Shown here piece after piece: positions 16,089-24,767 of a DNA stretch of 64,000 nucleotides. The translations under genes were made by a program, and so were the position numbers. Numbering within the stretch: the first letter of the stretch is position 1; the number at the start of each line of letters is the position of its first letter. Where the stretch lies: the NCBI RefSeq assembly GCF_017743975.1, contig NZ_JAGHRC010000003.1:483729-547728 (forward strand). Reading direction: 5' to 3'. Below the pieces are notes generated by a model. That model did not search any database. It was not told where the DNA came from and saw only the letters and a list, made by a program, of their open reading frames with translations. This stretch comes from Ruegeria sp. R14_0. GTDB lineage: Bacteria; Pseudomonadota; Alphaproteobacteria; Rhodobacterales; Rhodobacteraceae.

Positions 16089-17621
16089 TTACAGCGGAAT
16101 ATTGTCGTGCTTTTTCCAAGGGTTTTTCAGCTGCTTGCTGCGCAGACTTGCAAACGCGCGCGAGACACGGCGGCGGGTTGATTGCGGCATGATCACCTCG
16201 TCGACAAAGCCACGCTCGGCAGCGACGAAGGGGTTCGCAAACCGATCTTCATAGTCAGCCTGGTGCTGCGCTGTTTTCTCGGCATCGCTCAGGTCCGCAC
16301 GGTGAATGATCTCGGTCGCGCCTTTCGAGCCCATCACCGCGATTTCCGCCGTGGGCCAGGCATAGTTGAAATCACCGCGCAGGTGTTTGGAGGCCATAAC
16401 CACATACGCACCACCATAAGCTTTGCGTGTGATTACGGTGACTTTCGGCACAGTTGCTTCCGCGTAGGCGTACAGCAACTTAGCACCGTGTTTGATAACG
16501 CCGCTGTATTCCTGCTGCGTACCAGGCAAGAAACCGGGTACATCCACGCAGGTCAGTATCGGGATTTCAAAGCAGTCACAGAAGCGCACGAACCGTGCCG
16601 CCTTACGCGAGCTGTCGATGTCCAGACACCCGGCCAGTACCATAGGCTGGTTCGCCACAACGCCAACAGTCTGCCCTTCGAGGCGAATGAAACCAGTGAT
16701 GATGTTCTTGGCAAAGTCTTCCTGAATTTCGTAGAAATCGCCCTCATCCGCCACTTTGGTGATGAGCTCTTTCATGTCGTAGGGCGTGTTCGGGTTATCC
16801 GGGACCAGAGTGTCCAGTGATGCTTCGATTCGATCGGGTTCATCAAAGAATGGGCGAACCGGCGGCTTTTCCTGGTTGTTGAGCGGCAGAAAGTCCACCA
16901 GACGGCGAACCTCGGCCAAAGCTTCGACATCGTTTTCGAACGCTGCATCCGCAACCGAGGATTTTTTGGTGTGGGTCGACGCACCGCCCAGTTCCTCGGC
17001 AGTGACCACTTCGTTGGTGACTGTCTTCACCACGTCCGGGCCCGTCACGAACATGTAAGACGAGTCCTTGACCATGAAGATAAAGTCCGTCATCGCCGGG
17101 CTGTAAACCGCGCCACCGGCGCAGGGCCCCATGATCACGCTGATCTGTGGCACAACACCCGAGGCAGTCACGTTGCGTTGAAACACTTCCGCATAACCTG
17201 CCAGCGACGCCACGCCTTCTTGAATCCGCGCACCACCCGAGTCGTTGATACCGATCACGGGCGCGCCATTCTGGACTGCCATATCCATAATCTTGCAGAT
17301 CTTTTGCGCATGCGTTTCCGACAGCGACCCGCCGAACACCGTAAAGTCCTGGCTGAACACGTAGACCATGCGCCCGTTGATCGTGCCCCAGCCTGTCACA
17401 ACGCCGTCGCCCGCGGGCTTTTGTTTTTCCATCCCGAAATCGGTGCAACGGTGGCTAACGAACATGTCGAACTCTTCAAAGCTGCCTTCGTCAAGCAGCA
17501 GCTCAATCCGTTCACGTGCCGTCAGCTTGCCGCGCGAGTGCTGCGCATCGATGCGCCGTTGTCCGCCACCCAGCCGTGCGTCGTTGCGACGGTCTTCAAG
17601 TTCGGAAAGGATGTCTTTCAT
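16089..17621 (-). CDS. pccB: Propionyl-CoA carboxylase beta subunit (carboxyltransferase)
   Basis: A 510-residue acyl-CoA carboxyltransferase with the two crotonase-fold halves: [19 protein letters not shown] and [11 protein letters not shown] in the first, [20 protein letters not shown] in the second. Glycine-rich oxyanion-hole segments are [13 protein letters not shown] and [11 protein letters not shown]. It transfers CO2 from biotin on PccA to propionyl-CoA. The start at 17621 ([12 protein letters not shown]) gives the usual family length, although the frame extends to 17693. The upstream region carries TTTGCAAA-like sites expected for ScfR/PccR control. Confidence 0.95.
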   Translation of the reverse strand: MKDILSELEDRRNDARLGGGQRRIDAQHSRGKLTARERIELLLDEGSFEEFDMFVSHRCTDFGMEKQKPAGDGVVTGWGTINGRMVYVFSQDFTVFGGSLSETHAQKICKIMDMAVQNGAPVIGINDSGGARIQEGVASLAGYAEVFQRNVTASGVVPQISVIMGPCAGGAVYSPAMTDFIFMVKDSSYMFVTGPDVVKTVTNEVVTAEELGGASTHTKKSSVADAAFENDVEALAEVRRLVDFLPLNNQEKPPVRPFFDEPDRIEASLDTLVPDNPNTPYDMKELITKVADEGDFYEIQEDFAKNIITGFIRLEGQTVGVVANQPMVLAGCLDIDSSRKAARFVRFCDCFEIPILTCVDVPGFLPGTQQEYSGVIKHGAKLLYAYAEATVPKVTVITRKAYGGAYVVMASKHLRGDFNYAWPTAEIAVMGSKGATEIIHRADLSDAEKTAQHQADYEDRFANPFVAAERGFVDEVIMPQSTRRRVSRAFASLRSKQLKNPWKKHDNIPL

Positions 17622-17694
17622 AGCGATGATCCCCTGTAAAATTTGGCGCGACACTATACGCTGAGCAAGAAAGACCAAAGCGCCTTTCCGCAAA

Positions 17695-17742
17695 TTTGCA
17701 AACTATTGCCAATTACATTGATGAATATTGTAAACTTGCAAA
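17695..17742. promoter_or_regulatory. Probable ScfR/PccR binding sites upstream of pccB
   Basis: TTTGCAAA at 17695-17702 (immediately preceded by CGCAAA) and the pair TTGTAAA-C-TTGCAAA at 17728-17742 lie in the divergent pccB/MFS promoter region, 75-120 bp upstream of pccB. The Rhodobacter sphaeroides regulator PccR is known to bind paired TTTGCAAA elements upstream of propionyl-CoA genes. Confidence 0.65.
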
Positions 17743-17804
17743 TATTGCGCCCACAGGATCAAGACGGATGGCATTCCATTCTGCGCTCATTATACAGATG
17801 AACC

Positions 17805-19010
17805 ATGCAGTTTAGTTCTTCTTCGGCGCACCGTACGCCGCCAACCATTGGCAACCTTGTTTTGCTGTCCGGCCTGTCCGCGCTCAGCCTGAACCTGTTT
17901 CTTCCCAGCCTGCCAAATATGGCCCTGCATTTCCAGGCAGACTATAAGGTCATGCAGTTGTCGATTGCCCTGTATCTTCTGGTCAACGCGGTCCTGCAAA
18001 TCCTGATCGGCCCACTTGCTGACAAGGCAGGGCGACGACCCGTCCTGCTGTGGGGGCTGGCTCTTTTTCTGATCGCCACACTGGGCTGCATATACGCCCC
18101 AAACATCGAGATTTTTCTGGCTTTCCGGATGTGCCAGGCGGTCGTTGTCGTCGGCATGGTCCTGAGCCGAGCGGCTGTGCGGGACATGTACGATCAGGAT
18201 CAGGCTGCGTCGATGATCGGCTATGTCACCATGGGTATGGCCGTGGTCCCCATGATTGGCCCGGCAATCGGAGGGCTGCTAGAAGAGAGTTTTGGCTGGA
18301 AAGCGAACTTTTGGCTTCCCTTCGCACTGGGTGTGCTGACACTGATTTTGACCTATTCGGATTTTGGCGAAACCTCGGCCAAAAGCGGTAAATCGCTGGT
18401 CCAGCAGTTTCGGGAATACCCCGAATTGCTGCGGTCGCCGCGGTTCTGGGGCTATTCGCTGTCCTCTGCCCTGTCTTCAGGCGCGTTCTTTGCCTATCTG
18501 GGTGGCGCCCCCTTTATCGGCACCGAGCTGTTTGGCCTGAGTGCCGCCGAGGTCGGCATCTACTTTGGCGCACCTGCCGTCGGCTATTTCGTCGGGAACT
18601 TTGTCAGCGGCCGCTACTCGGTACGCTTCGGCGTAAACCGGATGGTGCTCTGGGGATGCTGGCTAAACGCAGGCGGCGTAGCGATGTCTGCCGTTTTGTT
18701 CCTGGCAGGTTTTGGTACGGCCCTCAGCTTTTTTGGCTTCATGACCTTCGTCGGTATCGGCAACGGGATGACGATTCCCAACGCGACCTCGGGCGCGCTA
18801 TCCGTGCGCCCTCATCTGGCGGCCACCGCCTCCGGCCTGAGCGGAGCCATCATGCTGGGCGGCGGCGCGGGTCTCAGCGCTTTGGCTGGCACCCTTTTGA
18901 CACACGAAACCGGAGCCATGCCTTTGCTGTGGTTGATGTTAGCCACAGCCGGACTGGCGGTCTGCGCAATTCTGTCTGTCATCCGACGCGAACGGCAATT
19001 GGGGCTGTAA
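17805..19010 (+). CDS. Bcr/CflA family MFS drug-resistance-type transporter
   Basis: A 401-residue 12-helix major facilitator. MFS motif A appears as GPLADKAGRRPVLLWG between helices 2 and 3, and the N-terminal SLNLFLPSLPNMA (helix 1) is typical of Bcr/CflA exporters. It is encoded divergently from pccB and ends 64 bp before the ScfR-type regulator start. It therefore probably shares the pccB control region and might export an organic acid or acyl compound (inference), although the family is best known for drug efflux. Confidence 0.86.
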   Translation: MQFSSSSAHRTPPTIGNLVLLSGLSALSLNLFLPSLPNMALHFQADYKVMQLSIALYLLVNAVLQILIGPLADKAGRRPVLLWGLALFLIATLGCIYAPNIEIFLAFRMCQAVVVVGMVLSRAAVRDMYDQDQAASMIGYVTMGMAVVPMIGPAIGGLLEESFGWKANFWLPFALGVLTLILTYSDFGETSAKSGKSLVQQFREYPELLRSPRFWGYSLSSALSSGAFFAYLGGAPFIGTELFGLSAAEVGIYFGAPAVGYFVGNFVSGRYSVRFGVNRMVLWGCWLNAGGVAMSAVLFLAGFGTALSFFGFMTFVGIGNGMTIPNATSGALSVRPHLAATASGLSGAIMLGGGAGLSALAGTLLTHETGAMPLLWLMLATAGLAVCAILSVIRRERQLGL

Positions 19011-19028
19011 CGCGCTTGCCTACGAGGG

Positions 19029-19066
19029 TTTGCAAAGTTAGCCTGCCGGAATAGGAAAGTTGCAAA
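19029..19066. promoter_or_regulatory. Probable ScfR autoregulatory sites
   Basis: TTTGCAAA at 19029-19036 and GTTGCAAA at 19059-19066 stand in the 65-bp gap just before the regulator start codon at 19075. They match the half-sites upstream of pccB, suggesting autoregulation. Confidence 0.6.
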
Positions 19067-19074
19067 GGCCCGTC

Positions 19075-20475
19075 ATGGCGACTCAAAAGCTATACGCTGG
19101 TGCGAAACTGCGCGAAATGCGCACGCGCCTGTCTCTGACCCAAAAGGAATTCGCTGCAAAATTGGGCGTGTCCCTGCCCTATCTGAACCAGATGGAGAAT
19201 AACAACCGGCCGATTTCGACCACGGTTGTACTGGCGCTGGCGCAGGAATTTGGAATGGACGTGACCGAATTGAGCACCGGCGACAGCGAGCGTTTGGTCT
19301 CGGACATGCGCGAAGCCTTGGCAGATCCCGTCTTTGACGATGCCGTTCCGCCGCTTGCTGATCTGCGCCTGACCGCGTCGAATGCACCGGCGCTGGCGCG
19401 GGCCTTCATTGCGCTGCACAGGACGTACCGTCAAACGCATGAACGCCTCGCGTCTCTGGACGAGGCGCTGGGGCGCGAGGATGCCCAGATTCAGGCGAGC
19501 CCATGGGAAGAAGTCCGCGACTTCTTTCACTATTGCGACAATTACATCGATGCGGTCGACCGCGCAGCGGAACGGTTCGCAAGACGGGCCAGCGATGCGG
19601 GTGGAATACGCGCTGCTGCACTCGACAGCCTCTCTGAACGTGGAATCCGGGTTCAGTTCCCCGAAATCGAGGAAACGAGGAAGTATGACCCCGAGAACAA
19701 GACTTTGCTGCTGTCGTCCCGGACCACACCGCAAACCCAGGTGTTTCAACTGCTGCTTCAGGTCGCGCTGATCAGCCAGGACAAGTTGCTGGAGGCAACG
19801 CTGGACTTTGCCAAATTCCAAAGCGAAGAAGCCCGCGCAATTGCCAAGATCGGGCTGGCGAACTACTTCGCTGGCGCATCGTTGATGCCATATGCCGAGT
19901 TTCTGGCCGCGGCTCAGGAATACCGCCATGACCTGGAACTGCTGAGCAACCGGTTCGGTGCCTCAATCGAGCAAGTGGCGCACAGGCTGTCGACGCTGCA
20001 ACGCCCCGGCGCAAAAGGCATCCCTTTCTTCTTCGTCCGTGTCGATCAGGCGGGCACAATTACAAAAAGGCATTCGGCCACGCGTCTGCAATTTGCGCGT
20101 TTTGGCGGCGCATGTCCGTTGTGGAACGTTCACCGGGCTTTCGAAACACCCGGCCACTTCCTCCGCCAATTGGCGGAAACGCCTGACGGTGTGCAGTATA
20201 TCTCATTGGCGCGGGATGTATCGAAATCCGGCGGTTCGTACGGGGCGCCCGTCCGCCGCTATGCCATCGCGTTGGGATGCGAGGTGCGCCATGCCGAAGC
20301 TCTGGTTTATGCCGACAACTTGGATTTCAATAATGCCAGCGCGTACGAACCAATCGGCATCTCGTGCCGTATCTGCGAGCGGCAAAACTGTCACCAACGC
20401 TCGGTCCCGCCGCTGGAACGCCGCCTGACGATCAACGCCCACACAAGAGGTACGTTGCCTTATGAGGTCACCTGA
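19075..20475 (+). CDS. Short-chain fatty acyl-CoA regulator (ScfR family, PccR-like)
   Basis: A 466-residue regulator. Residues about 10-62 form an XRE-type helix-turn-helix (LREMRTRLSLTQKEFAAKLG and VSLPYLNQMENNNRPIS). The central part is an IrrE/ImmA-like region, and the C-terminal DUF2083/ScfR domain ends with the Cys cluster ISCRICERQNCHQRSVPPL. Family members (PccR, RamB, MccR) sense acyl-CoAs and control propionate or acetate assimilation genes. Its position next to pccB with TTTGCAAA elements in both promoters points to PccR. A TTG at 19060 could start it earlier, but the ATG gives the conserved N-terminus. Confidence 0.9.
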   Translation: MATQKLYAGAKLREMRTRLSLTQKEFAAKLGVSLPYLNQMENNNRPISTTVVLALAQEFGMDVTELSTGDSERLVSDMREALADPVFDDAVPPLADLRLTASNAPALARAFIALHRTYRQTHERLASLDEALGREDAQIQASPWEEVRDFFHYCDNYIDAVDRAAERFARRASDAGGIRAAALDSLSERGIRVQFPEIEETRKYDPENKTLLLSSRTTPQTQVFQLLLQVALISQDKLLEATLDFAKFQSEEARAIAKIGLANYFAGASLMPYAEFLAAAQEYRHDLELLSNRFGASIEQVAHRLSTLQRPGAKGIPFFFVRVDQAGTITKRHSATRLQFARFGGACPLWNVHRAFETPGHFLRQLAETPDGVQYISLARDVSKSGGSYGAPVRRYAIALGCEVRHAEALVYADNLDFNNASAYEPIGISCRICERQNCHQRSVPPLERRLTINAHTRGTLPYEVT

Positions 20476-20521
20476 CCTTTTGATAGCACTACAAATCGCA
20501 TGGGAGGCGTATTTGAATCGA

Positions 20522-20538
20522 CGGGGGCATATCCCCCG
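20522..20538. terminator. Hairpin between convergent regulator and YdcH genes
   Basis: A perfect 6-bp G/C stem CGGGGG/CCCCCG with loop CATAT lies between the two convergent stops. No U-tract is visible; it probably serves both directions weakly. Confidence 0.45.
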
Positions 20539-20545
20539 CCAGAAC

Positions 20546-20785
20546 TTAGGCTTTTGACAGGATCGCCCAGATCTCGTCTTTCAGGGCCGCACGTTTCTTG
20601 CGCAGCTCAGTTTCAGCCAGATCTTCCATTGGCTCGACATTGGTCTCGGCACGGTGAACTTCGCGGTTGATCTCGTGATATTCATCCGCCAGCCGAGCAA
20701 AATGCGCGTCCGACTGCTTGAGCTGGCTCATCAGCTCGACCTTGTCCGGAAACTCTTGGGCCAGTTCGTGCGGGGTGTGGGACAT
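20546..20785 (-). CDS. YdcH family (DUF465) small coiled-coil protein
   Basis: A 79-residue highly charged helical protein: DKVELMSQLKQSDAHFARL, then EYHEINREVHRAE, then ETELRKKRAALKDEI. This is the DUF465/YdcH pattern of a short antiparallel coiled coil. The family is widespread in proteobacteria and its role is unknown. An AGGAGCG ribosome-binding site precedes the ATG. It is a monocistronic unit between the ScfR gene and the bet cluster. Confidence 0.88.
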   Translation of the reverse strand: MSHTPHELAQEFPDKVELMSQLKQSDAHFARLADEYHEINREVHRAETNVEPMEDLAETELRKKRAALKDEIWAILSKA

Positions 20786-20875
20786 TCCTGTTCGCTCCTA
20801 AAATATGTCGTTGCGATACAAGTCTAGTCGCCGCACCCCTACATCACTTTGACGCGGATCAAATCCGGCGTTCAT

Positions 20876-22534
20876 TTACCGCTGTGCCACCGCCCACTGT
20901 GGGTGAATCCATGGCCGGTCATTGGCTGCCGGTAAGGCATCCTTGCCCAGCAAGTGATCCGACATCTTCTCGCCCACCATGATCGACGGCGCATTCAGGT
21001 TGCCGTTGGTGATCTGCGGGAAGATCGAGCTGTCAGCGACGCGCAAACCGTCGACACCGATCACCCGCCCCTGCGGGTCGACCACAGCATTCTTGTCGTC
21101 CGCCCGGCCCATTCGACATGTGCCGCATGGGTGATAGGCGCTTTCGGCGTGTTCGGCGATAAAGGCATTCAGTTCATCATCGGAGTGTACATCCGCACCC
21201 GGTTGGATTTCTTTCCCGGCATAGGGTTTAAAGGCATCCTGCCCAAAGATCTCGCGCGTCAGGCGAATACAGGTTCGGAAATCCTCCCAATCCTCTTCGT
21301 GGCTCATGTAGTTGAAGCGGATCACCGGCGCATCTTCGACCTTGGACGAGCGCAGCGTTACTGCGCCACGCGACGGTGAACGCATCGGACCGACATGGGC
21401 CTGGAACCCATGACCCTCTGCTGCCGCCTGGCCGTCATAGCGCACAGCCATCGGCAGGAAGTGGTATTGAATGTCCGGGTATTCGACACCGGGCTTGGAC
21501 CGGATGAAGGCCGCGCTCTCGAATTGATTCGAGGCGCCCAGCCCGGTCTTGGTGAACAGCCATTGCGCGCCGATAAGGCCTTTGCTGATCAGGTTCCAGT
21601 GTTTGTAGAGCGTGATTGGCTGCAGCGACGCCTGCTGGATGTACAGTTCCAGATGGTCCTGCAGGTTTGCGCCCACGCCGGGGCGGTCGGCCACGACGTC
21701 GATACCGTGTTCGGCCAGATGTGCCGCGGGTCCGATGCCCGACAACATCAACAGCTTGGGCGAGTTTATGGACGATGCGGCCAGAACAACTTCGCGCCGG
21801 GCCCGGATGATTTCCGCCTTGCCGCTGCGGATTAACTCGACTCCGGTCGCACGACCGTTTTCCATCACCACCTTTGTGGCCAGCCCACGCACGATGTCGC
21901 AATTTTCACGCTTGAGTGCAGGTTTCAGATACGCATTGGCCGCGGACCAGCGCCGTCCTTTCCAGACGGTCTGCTCCATTGGGCCAAAGCCTTCCTGTTG
22001 CTCACCGTTATAGTCTCCAGTCACCTCATAGCCAGCCTGCTTACCCGCATCGACAAAGGCCTGAAAAAGCGGGTTTTCACGCGGACCGCGTGAGACATGC
22101 AGCGGGCCTTCGGAGCCACGCCAGGTTGGGTCGCCCCCATGACCACCATCGTGCCAGGTCTCCATACGCTTGTAATAGGGCAGCACATCCGCATAGGACC
22201 AGCCATCGGCCCCCATCTCGGCCCAGGTGTCAAAATCCCTCGCGTGCCCGCGGACGTAGACCATGCCGTTGATCGAGGACGACCCGCCGATCACCTTGCC
22301 GCGCGGACACGCCAACTGGCGATTGTTCAGATGCGGCTCGGGCTCGGACCGGTATCCCCAGTCATACATGCGCATGTTCATCGGATAGCTCAGTGCTGCC
22401 GGCATCTGGATGAACGGGCCAGCGTCAGTGCCGCCATGTTCGATAACCAGCACGGATGCTCCGGCCTCGCTCAGTCGATAAGCCATCGCGCATCCTGCGG
22501 ATCCTGCGCCAACGATGACGAAATCTGCTTCCAT
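20876..22534 (-). CDS. betA: Choline dehydrogenase (GMC oxidoreductase)
   Basis: A 552-residue GMC-family flavoprotein oxidising choline to betaine aldehyde. The N-terminus has the dinucleotide-binding motif [19 protein letters not shown] signatures are [20 protein letters not shown] and [18 protein letters not shown], and the catalytic His region is [12 protein letters not shown] near the end. The start is the ATG at 22534, eight bases from AAAGGAG; a GTG two codons earlier is too close to that site. It is the distal gene of betI-betC-betA. Betaine aldehyde dehydrogenase (betB) is not adjacent. Confidence 0.93.
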   Translation of the reverse strand: MEADFVIVGAGSAGCAMAYRLSEAGASVLVIEHGGTDAGPFIQMPAALSYPMNMRMYDWGYRSEPEPHLNNRQLACPRGKVIGGSSSINGMVYVRGHARDFDTWAEMGADGWSYADVLPYYKRMETWHDGGHGGDPTWRGSEGPLHVSRGPRENPLFQAFVDAGKQAGYEVTGDYNGEQQEGFGPMEQTVWKGRRWSAANAYLKPALKRENCDIVRGLATKVVMENGRATGVELIRSGKAEIIRARREVVLAASSINSPKLLMLSGIGPAAHLAEHGIDVVADRPGVGANLQDHLELYIQQASLQPITLYKHWNLISKGLIGAQWLFTKTGLGASNQFESAAFIRSKPGVEYPDIQYHFLPMAVRYDGQAAAEGHGFQAHVGPMRSPSRGAVTLRSSKVEDAPVIRFNYMSHEEDWEDFRTCIRLTREIFGQDAFKPYAGKEIQPGADVHSDDELNAFIAEHAESAYHPCGTCRMGRADDKNAVVDPQGRVIGVDGLRVADSSIFPQITNGNLNAPSIMVGEKMSDHLLGKDALPAANDRPWIHPQWAVAQR

Positions 22535-22548
22535 ATTCACTGCTCCTT

Positions 22549-22579
22549 TCCCGCCGCTGACCGGATGCCTCCGGCGGGA
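22549..22579 (-). promoter_or_regulatory. Hairpin in the betC-betA gap next to the betA ribosome-binding site
   Basis: Arms TCCCGCCG (22549-22556) and CGGCGGGA (22572-22579) can pair. On the mRNA the second arm runs straight into the AAAGGAG ribosome-binding site of betA, so folding could tune betA translation or stabilise the betA message. Confidence 0.4.
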
Positions 22580-22599
22580 GTATTTTCAAAAAGATGAAG
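22564..22599 (-). repeat. Roseobacter 3'-end intergenic repeat, copy 1
   Basis: On the minus strand it begins CTTCATCTTTTTGAAAATAC and continues into a GCCGGAGGC core, starting 3 bp after the betC stop. It is related to copies at 41987-42023 and 52744-52780, all placed just after the stop of a minus-strand gene. Confidence 0.6.
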
Positions 22600-22602
22600 A
22601 GG

Positions 22603-24111
22603 TTATTCGCCACGCGGAAAGCGGGCGTTTTCCTCTACGACGTTAAGGTCCATGTGGTTGCGCATGTAGCGTTCAGACGCTTTTTGCAGCGGCTGGTAAT
22701 CCCAAGGGTAGTAACCCCCCTGCCGCAGCGCCTCGTAAACGACCCAGCGGCGGGCCTGGCTTGCGCGCACGTCGGCGTCGAATTGATCCAGATCCCAGCG
22801 CGCCTTGGATTTAGCGCGCAGGGTCTCCAGCGTGCCTGTGTGTTCGGGTTTGTCGGCGAGGTTTTGAAGTTCGTGCGGGTCTGTGTCCAGATCGTACAAC
22901 TGGTCTGGGTCCAGTGCGCAGCGGTTGTATTTCCACTTGCCATAGCGCAGCGAAACCAGCGGCGCATAAGATGCCTCAGCGGCGTATTCCATGGCGACCG
23001 GCGCGGTGCGTTCGGTGCCATTGGCCAGTGGCACAAGGTCTTCGCCATCGGTCCATGGCGCGATTTCGGCCATATCTACGCCCGCCAAAGCGCCAAGGGT
23101 CGGCGTCACGTCGATTGTTGAAACCGGCGTGTCGATGAGGCCTGCTGGCAAGTCCGGGGCCGAGATCATCAGCGGTACGCGGGCCGAGCCTTCGTAGAAG
23201 TTCATTTTGAACCACAACCCGCGCTCGCCCAGCATGTCACCGTGATCCGAGACAAACAGGATGATCGCCTCTTGCCGGGTTGTTTCCAGAACTTCCAGAA
23301 TCTCACCGATTTTGTCGTCCAGATACGAGATGTTGGCAAAATACGCACGACGGGATTTGCGGATGTCGTCTTCGGTGATGTCGAAGCTGCGCCAGTCGTT
23401 GGCGTCAAAGATGCGTTTTGAGTGCGGGTCCTGATTGTCGTAGCCAAGGTCTGCGACCTCGGGCTGCAGATGTTCGCAATCTTCGTACAGGTCCCAGTAC
23501 TTGCGGCGCGCCACATAGGGATCGTGCGGGTGAGTAAAGCTGACTGTCACGCACCACGGGCGCTCATCCTTACCACGGGCCAGATCGTACAGCTTGGCCT
23601 TGGCGTTATAGGCGACCTCGTCATCGTATTCCATCTGGTTGGAAATCTCAGCTACCCCCGCGCCCGTCACCGAACCCATGTTGTGATACCACCAGTCGAT
23701 CCGCTCGCCCGGTTTGCGGTAATCGGGCGTCCAGCCGAAGTCGGCGGGGTAGATGTCGGTGGTCAGGCGATCCTCGAACCCGTGCATCTGGTCGGGGCCG
23801 ACGAAATGCATCTTGCCGGACAGGCAGGTGTAGTAGCCCGCACGGCGCAGATGGTGCGCATAGGTTGGGATATCGCTGCGGAATTCGGCCGCGTTGTCAT
23901 AAACACCCGTGCGCGAGGGCAACTGACCGGACATGAAACTGGCCCGCCCCGGCGCGCAAAGCGGCGAGGCCGTATAGGCGTTGGCGAACCGGGTCGACCG
24001 TTCCGCCAGTTTTTTCAGGTTAGGAGCGTGAAGCCATTCGGCGGGACCGTCTGGAAAGAGGGTCCCGTTGAGCTGATCCACCATCAGGATCAGAATATTC
24101 GGTTTTGTCAT
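22603..24111 (-). CDS. betC: Choline-sulfatase
   Basis: A 502-residue type I sulfatase hydrolysing choline-O-sulfate to choline and sulfate. The formylglycine motif CxPxR is present as C52-A-P-G-R followed by ASF. Metal-binding features are MVDQLNG near the N-terminus and SDHGDMLGERGLW, and the C-terminal choline-sulfatase extension ends VVEENARFPRGE. There is no signal peptide, so it is cytoplasmic as in Sinorhizobium BetC. Its ATG overlaps the betI stop by 4 bp, so betI and betC are coupled. Confidence 0.94.
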   Translation of the reverse strand: MTKPNILILMVDQLNGTLFPDGPAEWLHAPNLKKLAERSTRFANAYTASPLCAPGRASFMSGQLPSRTGVYDNAAEFRSDIPTYAHHLRRAGYYTCLSGKMHFVGPDQMHGFEDRLTTDIYPADFGWTPDYRKPGERIDWWYHNMGSVTGAGVAEISNQMEYDDEVAYNAKAKLYDLARGKDERPWCVTVSFTHPHDPYVARRKYWDLYEDCEHLQPEVADLGYDNQDPHSKRIFDANDWRSFDITEDDIRKSRRAYFANISYLDDKIGEILEVLETTRQEAIILFVSDHGDMLGERGLWFKMNFYEGSARVPLMISAPDLPAGLIDTPVSTIDVTPTLGALAGVDMAEIAPWTDGEDLVPLANGTERTAPVAMEYAAEASYAPLVSLRYGKWKYNRCALDPDQLYDLDTDPHELQNLADKPEHTGTLETLRAKSKARWDLDQFDADVRASQARRWVVYEALRQGGYYPWDYQPLQKASERYMRNHMDLNVVEENARFPRGE

Positions 24112-24680
24112 TTTTCAGCCTCGAGCAGAGTATTGAGGACACGCATTGCGTGGTTAACGGCCAGTTGCGGCTCAGCCGGGGCGCTGAGGGCGGCGCGGAT
24201 GTAAAGCCCGTCGATCAGAGCGATCATGTTGACAGCGGCCTCTTCAGGATCGCTTAGCAAGGGGCGTAAGGCGTGGGTCAAGTTCGACCGGATTCGCGCC
24301 TGATAGATCTGCCACAGACGTAGGGCGTCATCATTTGTCTGTGCCAGAACATAAAAGGTCATCCATGCCGCAATAACATCCGGCGTAAAACAGGATGGGG
24401 CAAAACAGGCCCGGATAATTGCCTGTGCGCGGCCAAGTGGAGGGGCATTCTTCAGCTCCTCCCGGGCCTCATCTGCAAAATCGGACAGGATGCGGCGCAT
24501 GGCGGCCAGAAAAATCTGATCTTTGCCGCCAAAGTAATGATGCGCCAGCGCACTGGACATCCCAGCCCGTTTGGCGATCTGGCTGACGGTTACATCAAGG
24601 GATTTCTTTGACCCGAGCTCGGCAATCGTTGCCTTGACGATCGCATCACGACGGATTGGCTCCATTCCGAGTTTCGGCAT
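24108..24680 (-). CDS. betI: TetR family transcriptional repressor BetI
   Basis: A 190-residue TetR protein: recognition helix-turn-helix region IAKRAGMSSALAHHYFGGKD at about residues 36-55, ligand domain with IALIDGLYIRAALS near the C-terminus as in BetI. It would repress the bet genes until choline binds. It is the first gene of betI-betC-betA, and an operator-like palindrome lies 46-60 bp upstream of its start. Confidence 0.9.
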   Translation of the reverse strand: MPKLGMEPIRRDAIVKATIAELGSKKSLDVTVSQIAKRAGMSSALAHHYFGGKDQIFLAAMRRILSDFADEAREELKNAPPLGRAQAIIRACFAPSCFTPDVIAAWMTFYVLAQTNDDALRLWQIYQARIRSNLTHALRPLLSDPEEAAVNMIALIDGLYIRAALSAPAEPQLAVNHAMRVLNTLLEAEK

Positions 24681-24726
24681 CGCTATCCCCTCACTACGTA
24701 AACAGTGAAAACGCTAAGGGGTTTTT

Positions 24727-24740
24727 ATTGACTCGTCAAT
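24727..24740. promoter_or_regulatory. BetI operator-like palindrome
   Basis: ATTGAC-TC-GTCAAT lies between betI and the EamA gene, in a locally A/T-rich stretch. The spacing and the ATTGA/TCAAT symmetry resemble known BetI boxes, consistent with autorepression of the bet operon. Confidence 0.55.
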
Positions 24741-24767
24741 CAATAACGTTTTGAGCCGCCCTGATGC

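Noticed and set aside
19060..19074. TTG start five codons upstream for the ScfR-type regulator
   Set aside because: It lies within a TTTGCAAA-like site, has no ribosome-binding site and extends beyond the conserved N-terminus.
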